Part shown: piece by piece, positions 46,685 through 59,683 of the stretch
Numbering within the stretch: position 1 is the first letter of the stretch
Layout: the number at the start of each line of letters is the position of its first letter
NCBI GenBank assembly: GCA_958298945.1
Contig: OY282610.1
Coordinates: forward strand, 28,408,167 to 28,472,166
DNA: 64,000 nt
Reading direction: 5' to 3'
DNA from: Atherix ibis
Lineage: Eukaryota > Arthropoda > Insecta > Diptera > Athericidae
Made by a program: the position numbers and the translations under genes
Notes under the pieces: model-generated
Databases searched by the model: none
What the model was told of the DNA's origin: nothing
Seen by the model: the letters and a program-made list of their open reading frames with translations, nothing else

Positions 46685-48932
46685 CGGATTATCCATTTAA
46701 TAATTCGGAAAGTACACTTCTATTATTTAACAATTTTGATAAGTTAATATAATATTTAATATAGAAATATGCACAAAATATTAATGCTATTTTTTTTAAA
46801 TAGATTTTTTAACTTTTACAAATACGCAGATTGGATACTGGAATAACGGATTTTTGAAATAAATTCATGAGGCTTATTTCTGGTTAGGTGAATACGTTCA
46901 TATGTAAAATTTTTGAAAAAAATGACTCTTTGGTGTGTATTTTGGTTTTAAAGTGTCCATTGAGTCGTATTTTCTTGAAAATGAAGAAAAAGAGACTGTT
47001 ACCGTCAATTCTGAGCGCTATGACCGTATGTCTGAACTTAAAGATTTTAATCTGCACTCTATGTGTTTTAAAAATGCCGCTATAAAATACACCACATGCA
47101 AAATTTAAACTTTATTGTGAAGTTTAGACGCAAAAAAATCAGACTTATTTAATAAGATAACACCACAAATTACACAAAACAATAAATTTTGGCTTGATAT
47201 CGCGAAATTCTTAGATTCTTAGGACGAATAATTTCGAAATTTGGTGATGCCTACAATTTGACGCTGTTGGAATTTAATGACAAAATTTTACTGACAAATT
47301 TTAACTGATAAATTTTCACTGATAAACTTTTACAAAAACATTTTTACTGGTACATTTTTAATGACAAATTTATACTGACAAATTTTGCTGGTAAATTTTT
47401 AATTTTTACTAACAAATTTTTAATAACAAATTTTTATTGACAAATTTTTACTAACAAATTTTTGCTAGCAAATTTTTACTGACAACTTTTCACTGTTAAA
47501 TTTTAAGTGACAAATTTTGCTGGCAAATGTTTAATAATAAAATTTTACTGAAAAATTTTCATTGACAAATTTTTAATGATAAATTTTTACTGACAAATTT
47601 TGCTGGCATATTTTTAATAGCCAAATTTAACTGACAAATTTGCATTGACGAATTTTTACAGACAAATTTTTGCTATCAAATTTTTACTGAAAAATTTTTA
47701 ATGACAAATTTTCTACTGACATATTTTGGTGAAAAATTTTAAATTTTTACTGACAAATTTTTACAGACAAATTTTTATTGACAAATATTACTGACAAATT
47801 TGTAATGACAAATTTTTATTGATAAATTTTGCTGGTAAATTTTTAATGACCAAAAATTTACTGACAAATTTTTATTGACAAATTTTTACTGACAAATTTT
47901 TTTTGACAAATTTTTAATGACAAATTTGAACTGACAAATTTTTACTAAGAAATTTTGCTAGAAAATTTTGAATAGCCAAATTTTACTGACAAATTTTTAT
48001 AGACGATTTTTTACGGACAATTTGCTAATAAAAAATTTTTATTAACAAATTTTTATAGACAAATTTTTATTGACAAATTTTTATTGACAAATTTCGCTGG
48101 CAAATTTTCAATAACCAAATTTTACTGACCAATTTTCGTTGACAAATTTTTACTGACAAATTTTTGCTAGCAAATTTCTGCTAATAATTTTTACTGAAAA
48201 TTTTTTCTGAAAATTTTTACTGGAAATTTTTACTGAAAATAGTTTTTACTGAAATTAATGTTTACTTAAAATAGTGTTTTTTGAAATCTTGTTATGACAT
48301 ATTTTAAGGGCTAATAAACTTTTAATGACCAAATTTTACTGACAAATTTTTACTGGCAAATTTCTTCTGAAAATTTTTAATGACAACTTTTTTTACTGAC
48401 AGATTTTAACTGATAACTAATAAACTTTTAATAACCAAATTTTACTGACAAATTTTTACTGGCAAATTTCTTCTGAAAATTTTTAATGACAACTTTTTAC
48501 TGACAGATTTTAACTGATAAATTTTCACTGATAAACTTTTACTAACAAATTTTTACTGACAAATTTCGCGACATTTTTAGATTCTTAGGACGAGTAATTT
48601 CGAAATATGTGTATGCCGAACGCTGTTGGACTTTTTTTTTGTAAAGTTATACAAAAATTATATATATACAGATAATTTTTAAAGCATTTTAAAACTAACA
48701 TTCGTCAATTAATGGTCAAAGTACATACCGAAATGTCTTTAAAAATTAATTAAAAAAGAATCGAGTCCTGCAACGAGTCTTATGGCGCCCATTTATTTTT
48801 ATATATATATTTTTTGTACATAAATGGCGGAGTTTAGAAAATATAATCAAATAAAAATTTAATTAAAATGTAAATTTTAAGTATTTTTTATAAGATTTCA
48901 CTAACTGAAGCGCAAATTGAATAAACCCTAAA
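46685..48932 (+). mobile_element. DD41D transposon remnant H carrying a 14-bp array
   Basis: Left end GGATTATCCATTTAATAATT and right end AAGCGCAAATTGAATAAACC. Transposase pieces: YFWLGEYV, VTVNSERYDRM, LKDFNLHSMCFKNAA, then an SKFGDAYNLTLLEF-like block leading straight into the array (47278-48568). After the array a partial repeat of the same transposase stretch reappears (TTAGGACGAGTAATTTCGAA) and continues to LLDFFFVKLYKNYIYTDN and a C-terminal block. Same subfamily as F. Confidence 0.75.
47278..48568 (-). repeat. 14-bp minisatellite array 5, inside transposon H
   Basis: About 85 units reading TTTTTACTGACAAA on the plus strand, with GCTGGCAAA and GCTAGCAAA variants. About 60 bases of transposase sequence around TTCTTAGGACGA are present on both sides (47205-47275 and 48563-48635) as direct repeats. 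An internal block near 48340-48430 recurs at 48430-48530. Confidence 0.93.
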
Positions 48933-48934
48933 TG

Positions 48935-51650
48935 TTAATATTAAATATTTTCAAGTATCATCGATTCTGGATGGATAGTTTAATAAACAAACATAAATAA
49001 ATAATTAGTACACACATACATACACACAAATTTGTATATATATATAACATAAAAAAATTAATTCTAAGACAAAATATAATACGATAGATAAAATATTTAC
49101 TGAGAGCTTTGCAATATTTATTCTCACACGTAATGTAATATAATAAAATCTAACGCACCTCTTGTTAAGTATTGCCATATAACAATAATAGGTATGAATA
49201 AATATTGAAAATATTTTATTTAAATTTATATAAATTGATTTTAGTTATTATTTAATTTAAAATAATATTAGTTAATAAGCACAATTTAACATTGACTCTA
49301 GACGGGGTTCTTTGGTTGTTCACAATTCTTTAATTTTCAATTTATTCTATATAAATTCGAATAAACTTGTGTTTATTTTTTTTTATTTTTTGGATACAAA
49401 AGTACCATAACGTTATAAAGTGGTTCCCAAAGAATTATTCACAATAATTCAAGAGTAGTTAAAAGGTTTTTTTTGGGCCTTTTTTTTTTACTAAATTAAT
49501 ACGAGTACCTATAAAATGCGTTTGATTAAAATTCTTATAATAAAATGTTTTTACGATTTCTAAAATTTTTAGTTTGGAAGTAATCCAAATTGATTTGAAA
49601 TTAATCCAAATAAAAAAGTCAGATTTTATTATAATTATCAACCGAACACAAATATCCGCAAGGAAATACCAAAATTTGTTTACTACAGAAAATATATATT
49701 TTTCAAGTCAAAATTATAAGTGCAGTAACTTTATACGAAAAACGATATTGGGAGATTTTTTCTAAATGTAAAATAAAAATGTTATAGTGTATTTTTCGCT
49801 AAAAAAAAAAATACTTTTAAAAGTTAACTTCAGAAATTTTTTGAATTTAACTACGAACTTTAAACAATGTGAACTTGTCAAAAATTCTTAATTATTTCTC
49901 TTTTTTTAATATTCTAGTAATTCTAATAAAATGTATTTTTCTTTTAATTTTATCAAATATATTTTATCATTAAAAAATAATAAATTTTAATTGGACGATA
50001 AACAAATTGGAAAAATATCCAATTTAGTTAAATTTACTATGCATAAAAGTCAGAATAAATACGATTGAAAATTAATTTTTGAAAGGCAAACTAAAATTTT
50101 TTCAAATAGTTTTTCTTTTTTTTTTGACAAACAAGCCAATAGTTTTATTATAAATATATAAAAATATGCTAATTTTTTATTAAAAAAAAAATATTTTTTT
50201 CTCTCAGAATTTAAATTTTTAACCAAAATTATTTCGATATAATTTTGGTAATAAAATTATCTAATTTCATATGCAAAGGCTTCCTTTGAAAGATATTCAA
50301 TAAAATATTATTTTAGTATTTTTGCATAATTTATTATATATATTGTGTATATATTTTTTGTTGTTGTAATTTCCACATACTACTACTATCATTTTATTGG
50401 TTTATTTGTATGTAAGGTCTGTGAAACTTGATTCAGAGGCCACGTTATATTGCCAAAACCATGTGGCCATTTACCGAACACTGCTGCTATTTTATTTTTA
50501 TTTTACTATTGAAGAAAAAACTAAACTTATTTGAGTATTTTTTTTGGTATCCAAATTCAATGCTGTTTATTTTGCATTTCAAAAATGACAACTTTTATTT
50601 TATGTTTTTTTTTTGGTATTAAATAAACTTGAAGAATTTATTTTAATAAATGCTTTTTTAAGTTATAATATGGCGACAAAAAATGGGTAAATATCGAAGA
50701 AACAGAAAACAAAAAACTAAACCTTCAATAAATCGTTTGCTTATGCATTCATTTAATAGAAAATAAATATTTTCTTTTAAAATTCTAATTAAATACTTGC
50801 GTAAGTTTTATATGGAAAACAATTCACAGGAAAATTGAAAGTAAAAATTTACCTTTTTTATTACCATAAAATAACAGTTATTAATAACAACAATATTCGA
50901 AATACTAGTAATTATGAAAATTTAATCACTTCTACTATAACTAATACAAACAGAGATGATTCATTATAATTTGTGTAACATGAAACAGTTGAATGTCTAA
51001 AGTACGAATACTTGTCTCCTTTTACAATACTTGTGCTTATTTTGCCTCTTTTTCTTTATAAATAATAATTCTAAATATCATAAATATGTCAATAAATATA
51101 AGCTCCATAAATGAATCGAATCAAAACTGACATTTTATTATAATATTTTCTTGTACAATAGATTATCATCTCAATTTTTAAGAATTTTTAATTGTTTTTT
51201 TTCTTATTGAATTTGTTTTTTTTTATTATGTATACTTAATTAGCACGTGTTATCGATATTTTTTAAAAACGTTTTTTAATCAAATTAAATTAATATTTTA
51301 GATTAGCATAATTTTTTTTATATATATATTCGTGTGTTTGTATGTGTGTGTTTATGTAATCAAAATAAATTATACTAGCTTATGAGGACTATTTTGTGTT
51401 TGTGTAAATTCCTATTTTGGAAAATTTTAATAAATGTTTTTTTGCCAAAGGGTTTTTGTTTTATTGAAAATTCTTCCTAATATTTTATTTTTTTAGCTAT
51501 AACTACTGAATCGTAAAATCCTATCAAGAACTTCTTCAACATAACCTCTTTTATATGAAGATAGGTTCTATATAACCTCTTTATTATTAATCTAGCTAGT
51601 CATTGCACTAGTGATTTGAGAGTAGAGTTCAATTAGATATTTTACAAATG
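48935..51650. other. AT-rich upstream DNA, nothing recognised
   Basis: Only A/T runs and small open frames. A TATATATA/GTGTGT stretch lies near 51325-51350. Confidence 0.45.
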
Positions 51651-51790
51651 AGGTCCATTAAACATAATAGAACGGAAGTAGCAGAATAAAAATAATGCAA
51701 GGAATACTTAAAATAAAATTCTCGAAAGGGATGGTCTTATTTTTTTTAAAAACTAGCGTCCATCAGAGAACAAATGGCGTCCATGACAGA

Positions 51791-51836
51791 AATTTACGGT
51801 AGGAACGTGGTAGATTAAAAATAATAAAAGGAAAGT
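51791..51836 (+). repeat. Left copy of 46-bp direct repeat flanking array 6
   Basis: It matches 53166-53211 at 43 of 46 positions (contains TAGGAACGTGGTAGA). The neighbouring GCGTCCATCAGAGAACAAATG (51767-51787) also recurs, with changes, near 53967. Confidence 0.9.
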
Positions 51837-51847
51837 GTCCGATTGTT

Positions 51848-53035
51848 ACTGATAAATTTTGTTGGCAGATTTTACTGACAAATTTTTACTGGCAAGATTT
51901 TACTGATAAATTTTTACTGGTAAACTTTTACTGACAAATTTTTACTGATAAATTTTTACTGACAAATTTTTACTGACAAATTTTTAATGCAAATTTTTAA
52001 TTACAAATTTTTCTGAAAATTTTTACTGGCAAATTTTTACTGACAAATTTTTACTTATAACTTTTTACTGACAAATTTTTACTGACAAATTTTACTGACG
52101 AATTTCAATTGATAAATTTTTACTGACAAATTTTTACCAACAAATTTTATGACAAATTTCAATTGATAAACTTTTGCTGACAAATTTTTACTGACAAATT
52201 TTTACTGACAAATTTTTAATGCAAATTTTTAATTACAAATTTTTACTGAAAATTTTTACTGGCAAATTTTTACTGACAAATTTTACTGACAAATTTCAAT
52301 TGATAAACTTTTGCTGACAAATTTTTACTGACAAATTTTTACGGACTAATTTTTACTGACACATTTTTACTGACAAATTTGAACTGACAAATTTTTAGTA
52401 ACTATTTTTAATGACACATTTTTACTGAAAATTTGTACTAGCAAATTTTTACTGACAAATTTTGACCGACAAATTTTTGCTGGCAGATTTTTATTAGGAA
52501 TATTTTATGGACAAATTTTAATGGGCAATTTTAATTGATAAATTTTTACTGACAAATTTTGAATGACTAATTCTTGTTGATAAATTTTTACTGGAAAATA
52601 ATTACTGAAAATTTTTAATGACAAATTCTTACTGACAAATTTTTACTGACAAATTTTCACTGGCAAATTTTTCATGACAAATTTTTACTGACAAATTTTG
52701 CTATCAGATTTTTACTGACAAATTTTGGTGGCAGATTTTTACTGACAAATTTTTACTGACAAATTTTAATGACAAATTTTAATTGCTAATTTTTTACTGA
52801 CAAATTTTGGTAGCAGATTTTTACTGTCAAAATTTTATTGACAAATTTTAATGACAAATTCTTACTGACAAATTTTTATTGGGAAATTTTTACTGAAAAT
52901 TTTGACTGGTTAATTTTTAATAACAAATTTTTACTTAAAATAGTTTTTACTGCAAATTTTTGATGACAAATTTTTAATTAGAAATTTTTTATGACAAATT
53001 TTTAATGGCAAATTTTTACTAATAAATTTTATAGT
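51848..53035 (-). repeat. 14-bp minisatellite array 6 (inverse orientation)
   Basis: About 80 units reading TTTTTACTGACAAA on the plus strand. A compound block with AATTTCAATTGATAAA recurs near 52105, 52155 and 52290. The right flank is shared with array 4 over about 60 bases. Confidence 0.93.
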
Positions 53036-53165
53036 GGAAAACTTTTTCAATAATAATATTTTTACCATTAAACACAGAAATATACTATTTAACATAAAAT
53101 AATATGATAACACAACAGAATATTTATTTTCTTCTAATTATTTTACAAAGAACGTAGTAGATTAA

Positions 53166-53211
53166 AATTTACGTTAGGAACGTGGTAGAGTAAAAATAAT
53201 AAAAGGGAAGT
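53166..53211 (+). repeat. Right copy of 46-bp direct repeat flanking array 6
   Basis: See the left copy at 51791-51836. Array 6 and its short right flank lie between the two. Confidence 0.9.
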
Positions 53212-54780
53212 AACAGAGTGAAAATAATGGTAGGAAAGTAGTAGAAAAGAAGGAAAGTAGAACAGTAATTGAAAGGCAGTAGTAGAGTAGATAATAATTT
53301 TATACGTTTATAATTTTAAAGTAAAAACAAACTTAGATTCTATATAGTTTTTTTGTACCTGACTGTATAGACAGATTCATCTTCAAAAGAAATTGAATAA
53401 AAAAAACGTTGGAACATTTTTTGAAAGGTGAAAGAAAATATTACAAATTAATTTTATAATATCCACTAATTGTATAAAAGCCACCAGTAAAAAGAATATA
53501 ATTTTTCCCCTTCACAATTATTGAAATCTAAATTTGCATCCGTGTTATCATATACTCACTAGCACACATACGTGTACGTAATGTATCCAGAAAAAACCAT
53601 TCGATTTATACCATATATGAAATAAGCTGAAATGGTTAAAATTAATTTTACGTCAATTTTATTATCAAGATTTGAATTCAGAGGAAAAAAAGACGTCAGC
53701 AGTTTCGATTTTCATTTGTGCGCAATCAAAGCAGATTCCCATTTTTATAATTATTCACTAATTAATTTATTATCTTGAAAATGATGAACATATGGAGAAT
53801 GAAATCAATAAAATAACTTGTACTATTTACATTTTGTTGAAATTAAATTTTTTATAGAATTTCATTTTTAACAAAGAAAAAAATATAATAATAATCTATA
53901 AAATTTTATTAATTTTACAGAGTTTTTATTCCCGAAAGAGACAGGTTCATTTAAAAAAACAAAAATGGCGTCCATCAGAAAACAAATGCCATCCATAACA
54001 GAAGTAAAATATTTATTTCCTTCAAATTATTTTACATAACATATTTTATGTAAATGAACTTTTTTAAGAATTCTAACCTTAGATAAAATTTAAAAAAAAA
54101 AAACATTTATTTATAACCACAAAATTATGATCCTTATTACAATAGAAAATACTTCTTAGAAGTTATTCCTATAAAAAATTTAATATCTTTTTAAATTTAA
54201 TTATTTTTATTAAAATAAAATATCGACCGTAGTCGATTATGAATGGTAAAAACTTATAACAATTATTTAAAAACCTTCATAAATAAATTAAATTTATTCG
54301 CTTTTCCTTTAATATTTGTTCCTTTCTTTCTTTCTACTTGAATTATTATAAATATTTTCGATGGTTAACTTTTTTCTTTACTTTCATTAATCAGTTTTTT
54401 TCACAATAAATACTTCAATAATTGTAATAAGCAATTTTATGCATGATTAAGTTATGTTCAATTAATGCAATTTTATATGCAATATGGTAACTAAAATCAA
54501 ATTCGTTCCAAAAGATACAATTATTATTATTATTTATTAATATGGTTTTTCTGTAAAAATATAGAATACGGAAGAAAATATTTTTTTTATTATCAAATAA
54601 ATTTATTTATCTAAATTGATATCAATTTCATGGTTTGAATAGTACAAGCTCATTCATTTTAATTGTTGTTAAACATATTTGTCATTTAAGATCAAATTTA
54701 TTTTTATATTTGGCATAATAAATTTTGAATTAAGAAATAAAGTTACCATTTCAAACTAGATATTAAAATTTCTCTATTTT
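53212..54780. other. AT-rich DNA, no gene seen
   Basis: It includes the second copy of the GGCGTCCATCAGA motif (about 53967) and a more balanced stretch at 53540-53720 of unknown meaning. Confidence 0.4.
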
Positions 54781-54784
54781 ATAT

Positions 54785-55560
54785 TTGTCGATTAAATGGT
54801 TTGTAAAGTACAGATCTATTATAACACAATTCTTTAATAAATATACTAATTAAGATAAAATTTGCTGCTTTATATTTTTAAATAAAACATTAAAATTAGA
54901 CAATAAAAACATGAGTATTGAAACAATTAATTTTTGATGCTAATTTTTCGAACGAAATTTTCTTCAGTGATAAGGTTCATTTCTAGCTTGGTGCATACGT
55001 TTAGAAGCAAAATTTCTGTATATGGGGCCCAAAAAATCCACCCATAATTGGTAAAAAAAGTTATTGTATTCATGAAAATAGAGTGTCTGGTGTAGATTTT
55101 GGTCTGATAGTGTCTTTGGATCGTAATTTATTTAAAAATGAATAAGGAAAGATCGTTACCGTTAATTCTGAGCGCTATGACCGTATAAGAACTAACATTT
55201 TATTTTTTTTAGCATGAACTTAAAGATTTTATTCTAGATCATATCTGGTTGCGAAATAAAAAAAAATGTTTGCTTTTATTATACAAAAAGTTCCCAGAAC
55301 GCGTAATTTCATCAACTTTGCCTTCAAGATTTGATGCAGTTGCACTTTTTATTATAAAACTTTAGAAGATATTCGTATCTTATTAATATAGATAATTCTA
55401 AAAATTTAGAACATTTAAAAACCCATATTATATGACGAAAATTTATATTTTTAAACGCAAAACCCAGATTACTCAAAATTTGATGCAAAAAAGTCATCAA
55501 AAAGATGGAGTGCGCTGTAAAAAGTCTTTTGTTAGAAATATAAAAAAAAACATTATTAAA
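54785..55560 (+). mobile_element. DD41D transposon remnant I, without array
   Basis: Left end TCGATTAAATGGTTTGTAAA. Transposase pieces: EIFFSDKVHF, LGAYV, KQNFCIWGPKNPPIIGKKSY, VTVNSERYDRIRTN, then decayed sequence through the NFINFAFKI region. The region where F and H carry an array has only a short decayed stretch here. Confidence 0.65.
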
Positions 55561-56289
55561 TGGTAATATTTAAACAATATAATGAAATTAAATTCTTATC
55601 CATATCTTAATAATATGGTAAATATATTACATAAATTTTTTATTATCAAAGAATGAGTATTTTATTAAAGATTATTTTCAATATCTTTTAAAATATTTTT
55701 TTGATTTAAAGTTCTTGATTTGACAATATTTGAATGTCCATCAAATTTTCTAAATCCTTTTAGTTTCCCTTGAAAAAGTGAGTTTGAAATAAAAAACGGA
55801 TCTGAGGAAAAATCATAGAATTTGTTCAATTAAAAAGTTTTAAAAGAAAAATTGATTTTAAATGTTTAAAAAATGACACCTTGAAAAAAACAAAACTCAA
55901 ACTTGTGTGCATTTTTATTCTAAATTATAAAAAAATCTTTAATGTAAACGAAAATAACCGCAACAACAAAAATTTTTTTTTTCCATATTTCCTTAGAACA
56001 CTTTCACAAATAAAAAACTCACAACAGAAATGACAAAACTTTACGAAAAATTAGTAATTTTTTAAGAAAACAATTAAAATTTGAGGAAAAATACTTAAGT
56101 AGTACCAACACTGAAAAACTACAATAATAACAGTAACAGTAAGCGCTAAACTACACATGATTCGGTAGTCAATAAAAAATTGTTTTCATTTTTTGCTCAT
56201 CTGAGAGTAATGATATTGTTGCATTTTGTTTATTTTTTTAGTTTTGTTTTGTTTTAGTTGCTTTTTCGTATTGGAAATTTTCAAAAATA
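55561..56289. other. AT-rich DNA, nothing recognised
   Basis: No gene or organised repeat seen. Confidence 0.45.
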
Positions 56290-56600
56290 CAAAGGCAGTG
56301 AATGTAAATTAATCGCAATCTAAGCTTTGACTTTGGGGTTGTCATACGTAATGCTCCATTACTCCACATGACCGACAACCACACGAACGCGTTTTCTGTA
56401 CACTTCAAGTCAGATGAGAACACGTATGCCATTTACTAAATTACATTTTTATCTGAGAGAATAGAATTCTCGTTATCCGAGAGAGCAACCGTCACTGACT
56501 TGCATGTATTGTGTATACCAACATTTGCATATACACGCACGGTAGTTATGCGCTCGTATGTTGAGCTCCCATCTATGCACTTATACTGTTGGTCATCCAC
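56290..56600 (-). promoter_or_regulatory. Candidate promoter or 5' UTR region upstream of MYRF
   Basis: About 300 bases of near-balanced composition in very AT-rich DNA. On the minus strand it has an initiator-like AAGTCAGTGACGG near 56495, GA/CT-rich segments (CTCTCTCGG, ATTCTCTCAGA) and a 64-codon open frame starting ATGGCATACGTG at 56432. It could be the MYRF transcription start, a separate small gene, or an enhancer. It lies 10.6 kb upstream of the first coding exon. Confidence 0.3.
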
Positions 56601-56736
56601 TCTTATTTATCATTGTTATTATTGTTATTATTGTAGTTCTAATATTTTTTTTCCTTCTTTTTGTTGAATATATTGTTAAATATTTACTGTCAACTAAGTA
56701 TTTGTCATTTTGTGACGACGTACACATTCCATTTAC

Positions 56737-56755
56737 AAAAAAAAAAAAAAAAAAA
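56737..56755. repeat. Poly-A tract
   Basis: About 19 A in a row. Confidence 0.8.
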
Positions 56756-57124
56756 ATACCCCAAAATAATTTGAATATTTTTTTTGGTTATTTATTATTT
56801 AATATTATATAAATAACTATGCTAAACATATTTGTTATAAAAAACAGCTCTTAAATTGATTAAGTTCCAACATTAAAAGTTAAAATATTTTTAGTATAGA
56901 TTTTAAGTGACAAAGTACACATATGAGAAAAAAATATCTTTTATAATAAAAATATGTGAAATTTTCCCAATATTTGCATCAAGGAGCAATACACAATATT
57001 TGCAGTCTTACATTTATATATTTGAATTAGTTTTTCTTTTCAATAATTTTTCAGTTTTATATTATCTATTCTTGTAGTTTTATATTTTACTCAAAATAAA
57101 TGGTATGCCATAAGTATAGCATCT

Positions 57125-57575
57125 ACCTATAAGAGCTTTTTTCTCTTAATAGGGTTAAAATTGGCTATGTCGACAGATTTGTCAATCAGATTTTTTAACA
57201 ATTTCACAGGAGAAGGTTTACCATTTGTTATAATATCTTCAGTTTTGCTCGAAAATTGTATAAAAATATGATCAACCTGGAAGAGTTAAATTTCGTAAAA
57301 TTCGTGATCTGTTTGGTCGTAAGGATCTTCCTTTTTTGTTTTAAATATTGTTTTGCTGAGTTGCAGAGTATCCAGTTTTATCGGGTTCACAACGTTCTCA
57401 TAATTGACCCTGTCTACAATGGTGAATTGCCTCGTAAGCTTTAATGGGTGCTAGAATTAAAGCCAACAGATAATTTTCCACATCGAAATTTTACTGATAG
57501 AATTATTGAAAATAGTGCAGCTTTTTTTAGAAAAAATCATCTCGGATGAAGCTCATTTTCACTAAGCCGGTTATA
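57125..57575 (+). mobile_element. Tc1/mariner (DD41D-type) transposon remnant J
   Basis: Pieces ELKPTDNFPHRNFTDRIIEN, SAAFFRKNH and EAHFH at 57450-57560 match the stretch between the helix-turn-helix and the first catalytic Asp (ELKP..H..R..F..W..., SDEAHF) in this transposase group. It runs into the Harbinger-like remnant at 57580. Confidence 0.6.
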
Positions 57576-57579
57576 TTAA

Positions 57580-58510
57580 AACTGCGATTACACCATTCGA
57601 AAAATGCTTGAATTATTCGAGCAAAATGCTTGTCTAAAATTTGTCTAAGTGGACGAATTTTTTTAAGCCGATTACGCTATTCGAGTGGGCGAAAGTGAAA
57701 TTAAAGTAGCTCGACCACGGTGTCGAACACTCGAACAATTTTTGAACATTGATTACACGTGAGATCGATCAAAGTTCGCCCACCCAGAAGTTGTTCGAGC
57801 AACAATTGTTTTCTTCATCGATTCGACATTTATTTCATTTTCATGAAAAATTTTAAATTGTGTTTTTTTTTGGCGTTTTGCAGTCCACTACATTTGGCAA
57901 TCAAGAAAAAGGTAAATAAATAAATATATTAAAAAATTGAAAATAGGATAATTTAAGAGAATTATTTTGGAACAACTAAATCGAAGTGGAGAAATGGGAG
58001 CAGGTGCAGCGCAAACAGTGCCCGGGTGTGAGAAACACTGTAAGGACTGTGCATAAGGAAAGTTATTGTCGGAACTTCGTGGTGGTGATTATTTTGAATA
58101 GAAATTGTACAGCAATTTTCAACTTCGTGGTGGTGATCATTTTGAATAGAAATTGTACAGGTATGATTTTGATGAATTTATGGAACTGGTGTCGCCGTTA
58201 ATCCCCAAACAAGATACGACAATGTCTAGACTGGATAATCCAACGTCACTGCCACCATTGAACAATACAAACAATCGGCAAATCGAAATACAAAACAAAC
58301 AATTTTTTATACACAAACGTTCTACTCATAAATTACACTGATAAATGTCAAAATTGGAATAATGATCGTGCTCGAACACGCAGCTCGAGCATCTACAATT
58401 TGAGGCAATTACACCATTCGAGCAATTCTCCATATTTTGTTCATTGCGAACTTGCTCGAGCGAGTGGAAGGTGTTCGTCAAACGTTTTTGAGCAGATATT
58501 ACACCACTAA
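57580..58510 (+). mobile_element. PIF/Harbinger-like DNA transposon remnant
   Basis: At 58150-58235 YRYDFDEFMELVSPLIPKQD followed by TTM resembles the N-terminal part of Harbinger transposases (F..LL.LV.P.I.KQDT.MR). GATTACACCATTCGA near 57583 recurs as CAATTACACCATTCGAGC near 58405, and TCGAGCA-type motifs cluster at both ends. TAA occurs at both possible borders, as for Harbinger target sites. Most of the transposase is deleted. Confidence 0.55.
58073..58160 (+). repeat. 48-bp-period direct repeat in the Harbinger-like remnant
   Basis: 58073-58112 and 58121-58160 differ at one base (start AACTTCGTGGTGGTGAT). Confidence 0.92.
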
Positions 58511-58514
58511 AGTC

Positions 58515-59210
58515 GAAGACATGGACGATTTTTCCTAAAATTTATCAAATCGTGTAATTGTAGCTAAATAAGTGTAATGTCACTTGGCATTTAAAAAAAA
58601 ATTTTTTTTTGATATTTGAAAAAAAGAAGAAAAATCTAAACTAATTTTGATATGATTAAAGAGAGCTTTAGGCTAAATGCAAGAAACAATCTTCAAAATA
58701 TGCTGCTACAAAATTCTTTTAAAGAAACTCTTCAAGATTTTGAATAATTCACCATAAAACTTTTTATATTAATTTATTTTAATTAAATAATTTTTTAAAT
58801 GGCTATAGCAGACCATTCTTAAAATTTGCATATATATGGAGTGACTCCAGACAGACAATAATCCTTTGCAGTTATCCAGTTTTTTGACGATGAATGGGAA
58901 TAGATCGAGCATGGTTTTATCGACACTGACCCATGGTAACGACCAGTGGAGATTGTTTTAAAATTATTTTATCCGAATTCGCATATTACTTAATTTTTTT
59001 ATCTGCCATTTCGCTATTTTTTTATCTCTCTTCCCGCAATTTTCTACCTTCCTATTCCTTTACTCCCTATTCTTCTCTTTGGAGAACATTAACATATTAT
59101 GTGCCTCTAAGTAAAAGAATTTGGCTATGAAGTATTGAAATAAAAATGTCCTAGTCTATGGTGAACTGTGGGCAATTAGGATACCAGTTGTATCTTTGAC
59201 CATGCGTAGG
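58515..59210. other. No gene recognised
   Basis: AT-rich to 58800. From 58850 onward the sequence becomes more balanced, probably part of the retroelement fragment that follows. Confidence 0.35.
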
Positions 59211-59214
59211 CAAA

Positions 59215-59420
59215 GAGACTGAACCAACGGTGGAAGATAGCTTTGGCCTAACATCGCCAAATCAGTCCGAATTTCTAAGCAAAGAAATTTCTCCAAATTC
59301 GAAATGGATATCTTTAATAAAGAACCTCATCCTTCATGCCATTTCTGTGGTATTCTACATACTATCTCTCATATCCGAAACGAATGCCACTTAATTCAGA
59401 ATTTCTCTTTTAAACAGGAC
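59215..59420 (+). mobile_element. Non-LTR retrotransposon C-terminal fragment
   Basis: The reading MDIFNKEPHPSCHFCG, ILHTISHIRNECHLIQNF contains C-x2-C...H....C, the C-terminal zinc-knuckle pattern of jockey-type ORF2. It is short and the only piece seen. Confidence 0.5.
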
Positions 59421-59683
59421 TTCCTTTTAATTGCTTTTTTAAGCCTCTTCTTTTATTTTTTTTTATTTCCTAAAACAATATATTTTACTCTGTCAAATTT
59501 AACAACTTCTAATGACCAAGACTATTACCCCCTACCCCCCATACTCCCGGCCAAAATAACGTGCGATCAGTTTTATTAGACAAACTGCCAATGCTAAACC
59601 AACACGTAATATGCTGTTACCAAAATAGTCTCATAGTCGTGACCTTTTTAAAAATACCAATAAATTTTCAAAAACCCCAAATA

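Noticed and set aside
56558..56812. 84-codon hydrophobic frame ending in a poly-lysine run
   Set aside because: The Lys run is the genomic poly-A tract, and hydrophobic Ile/Val/Phe runs are expected from T-rich DNA.
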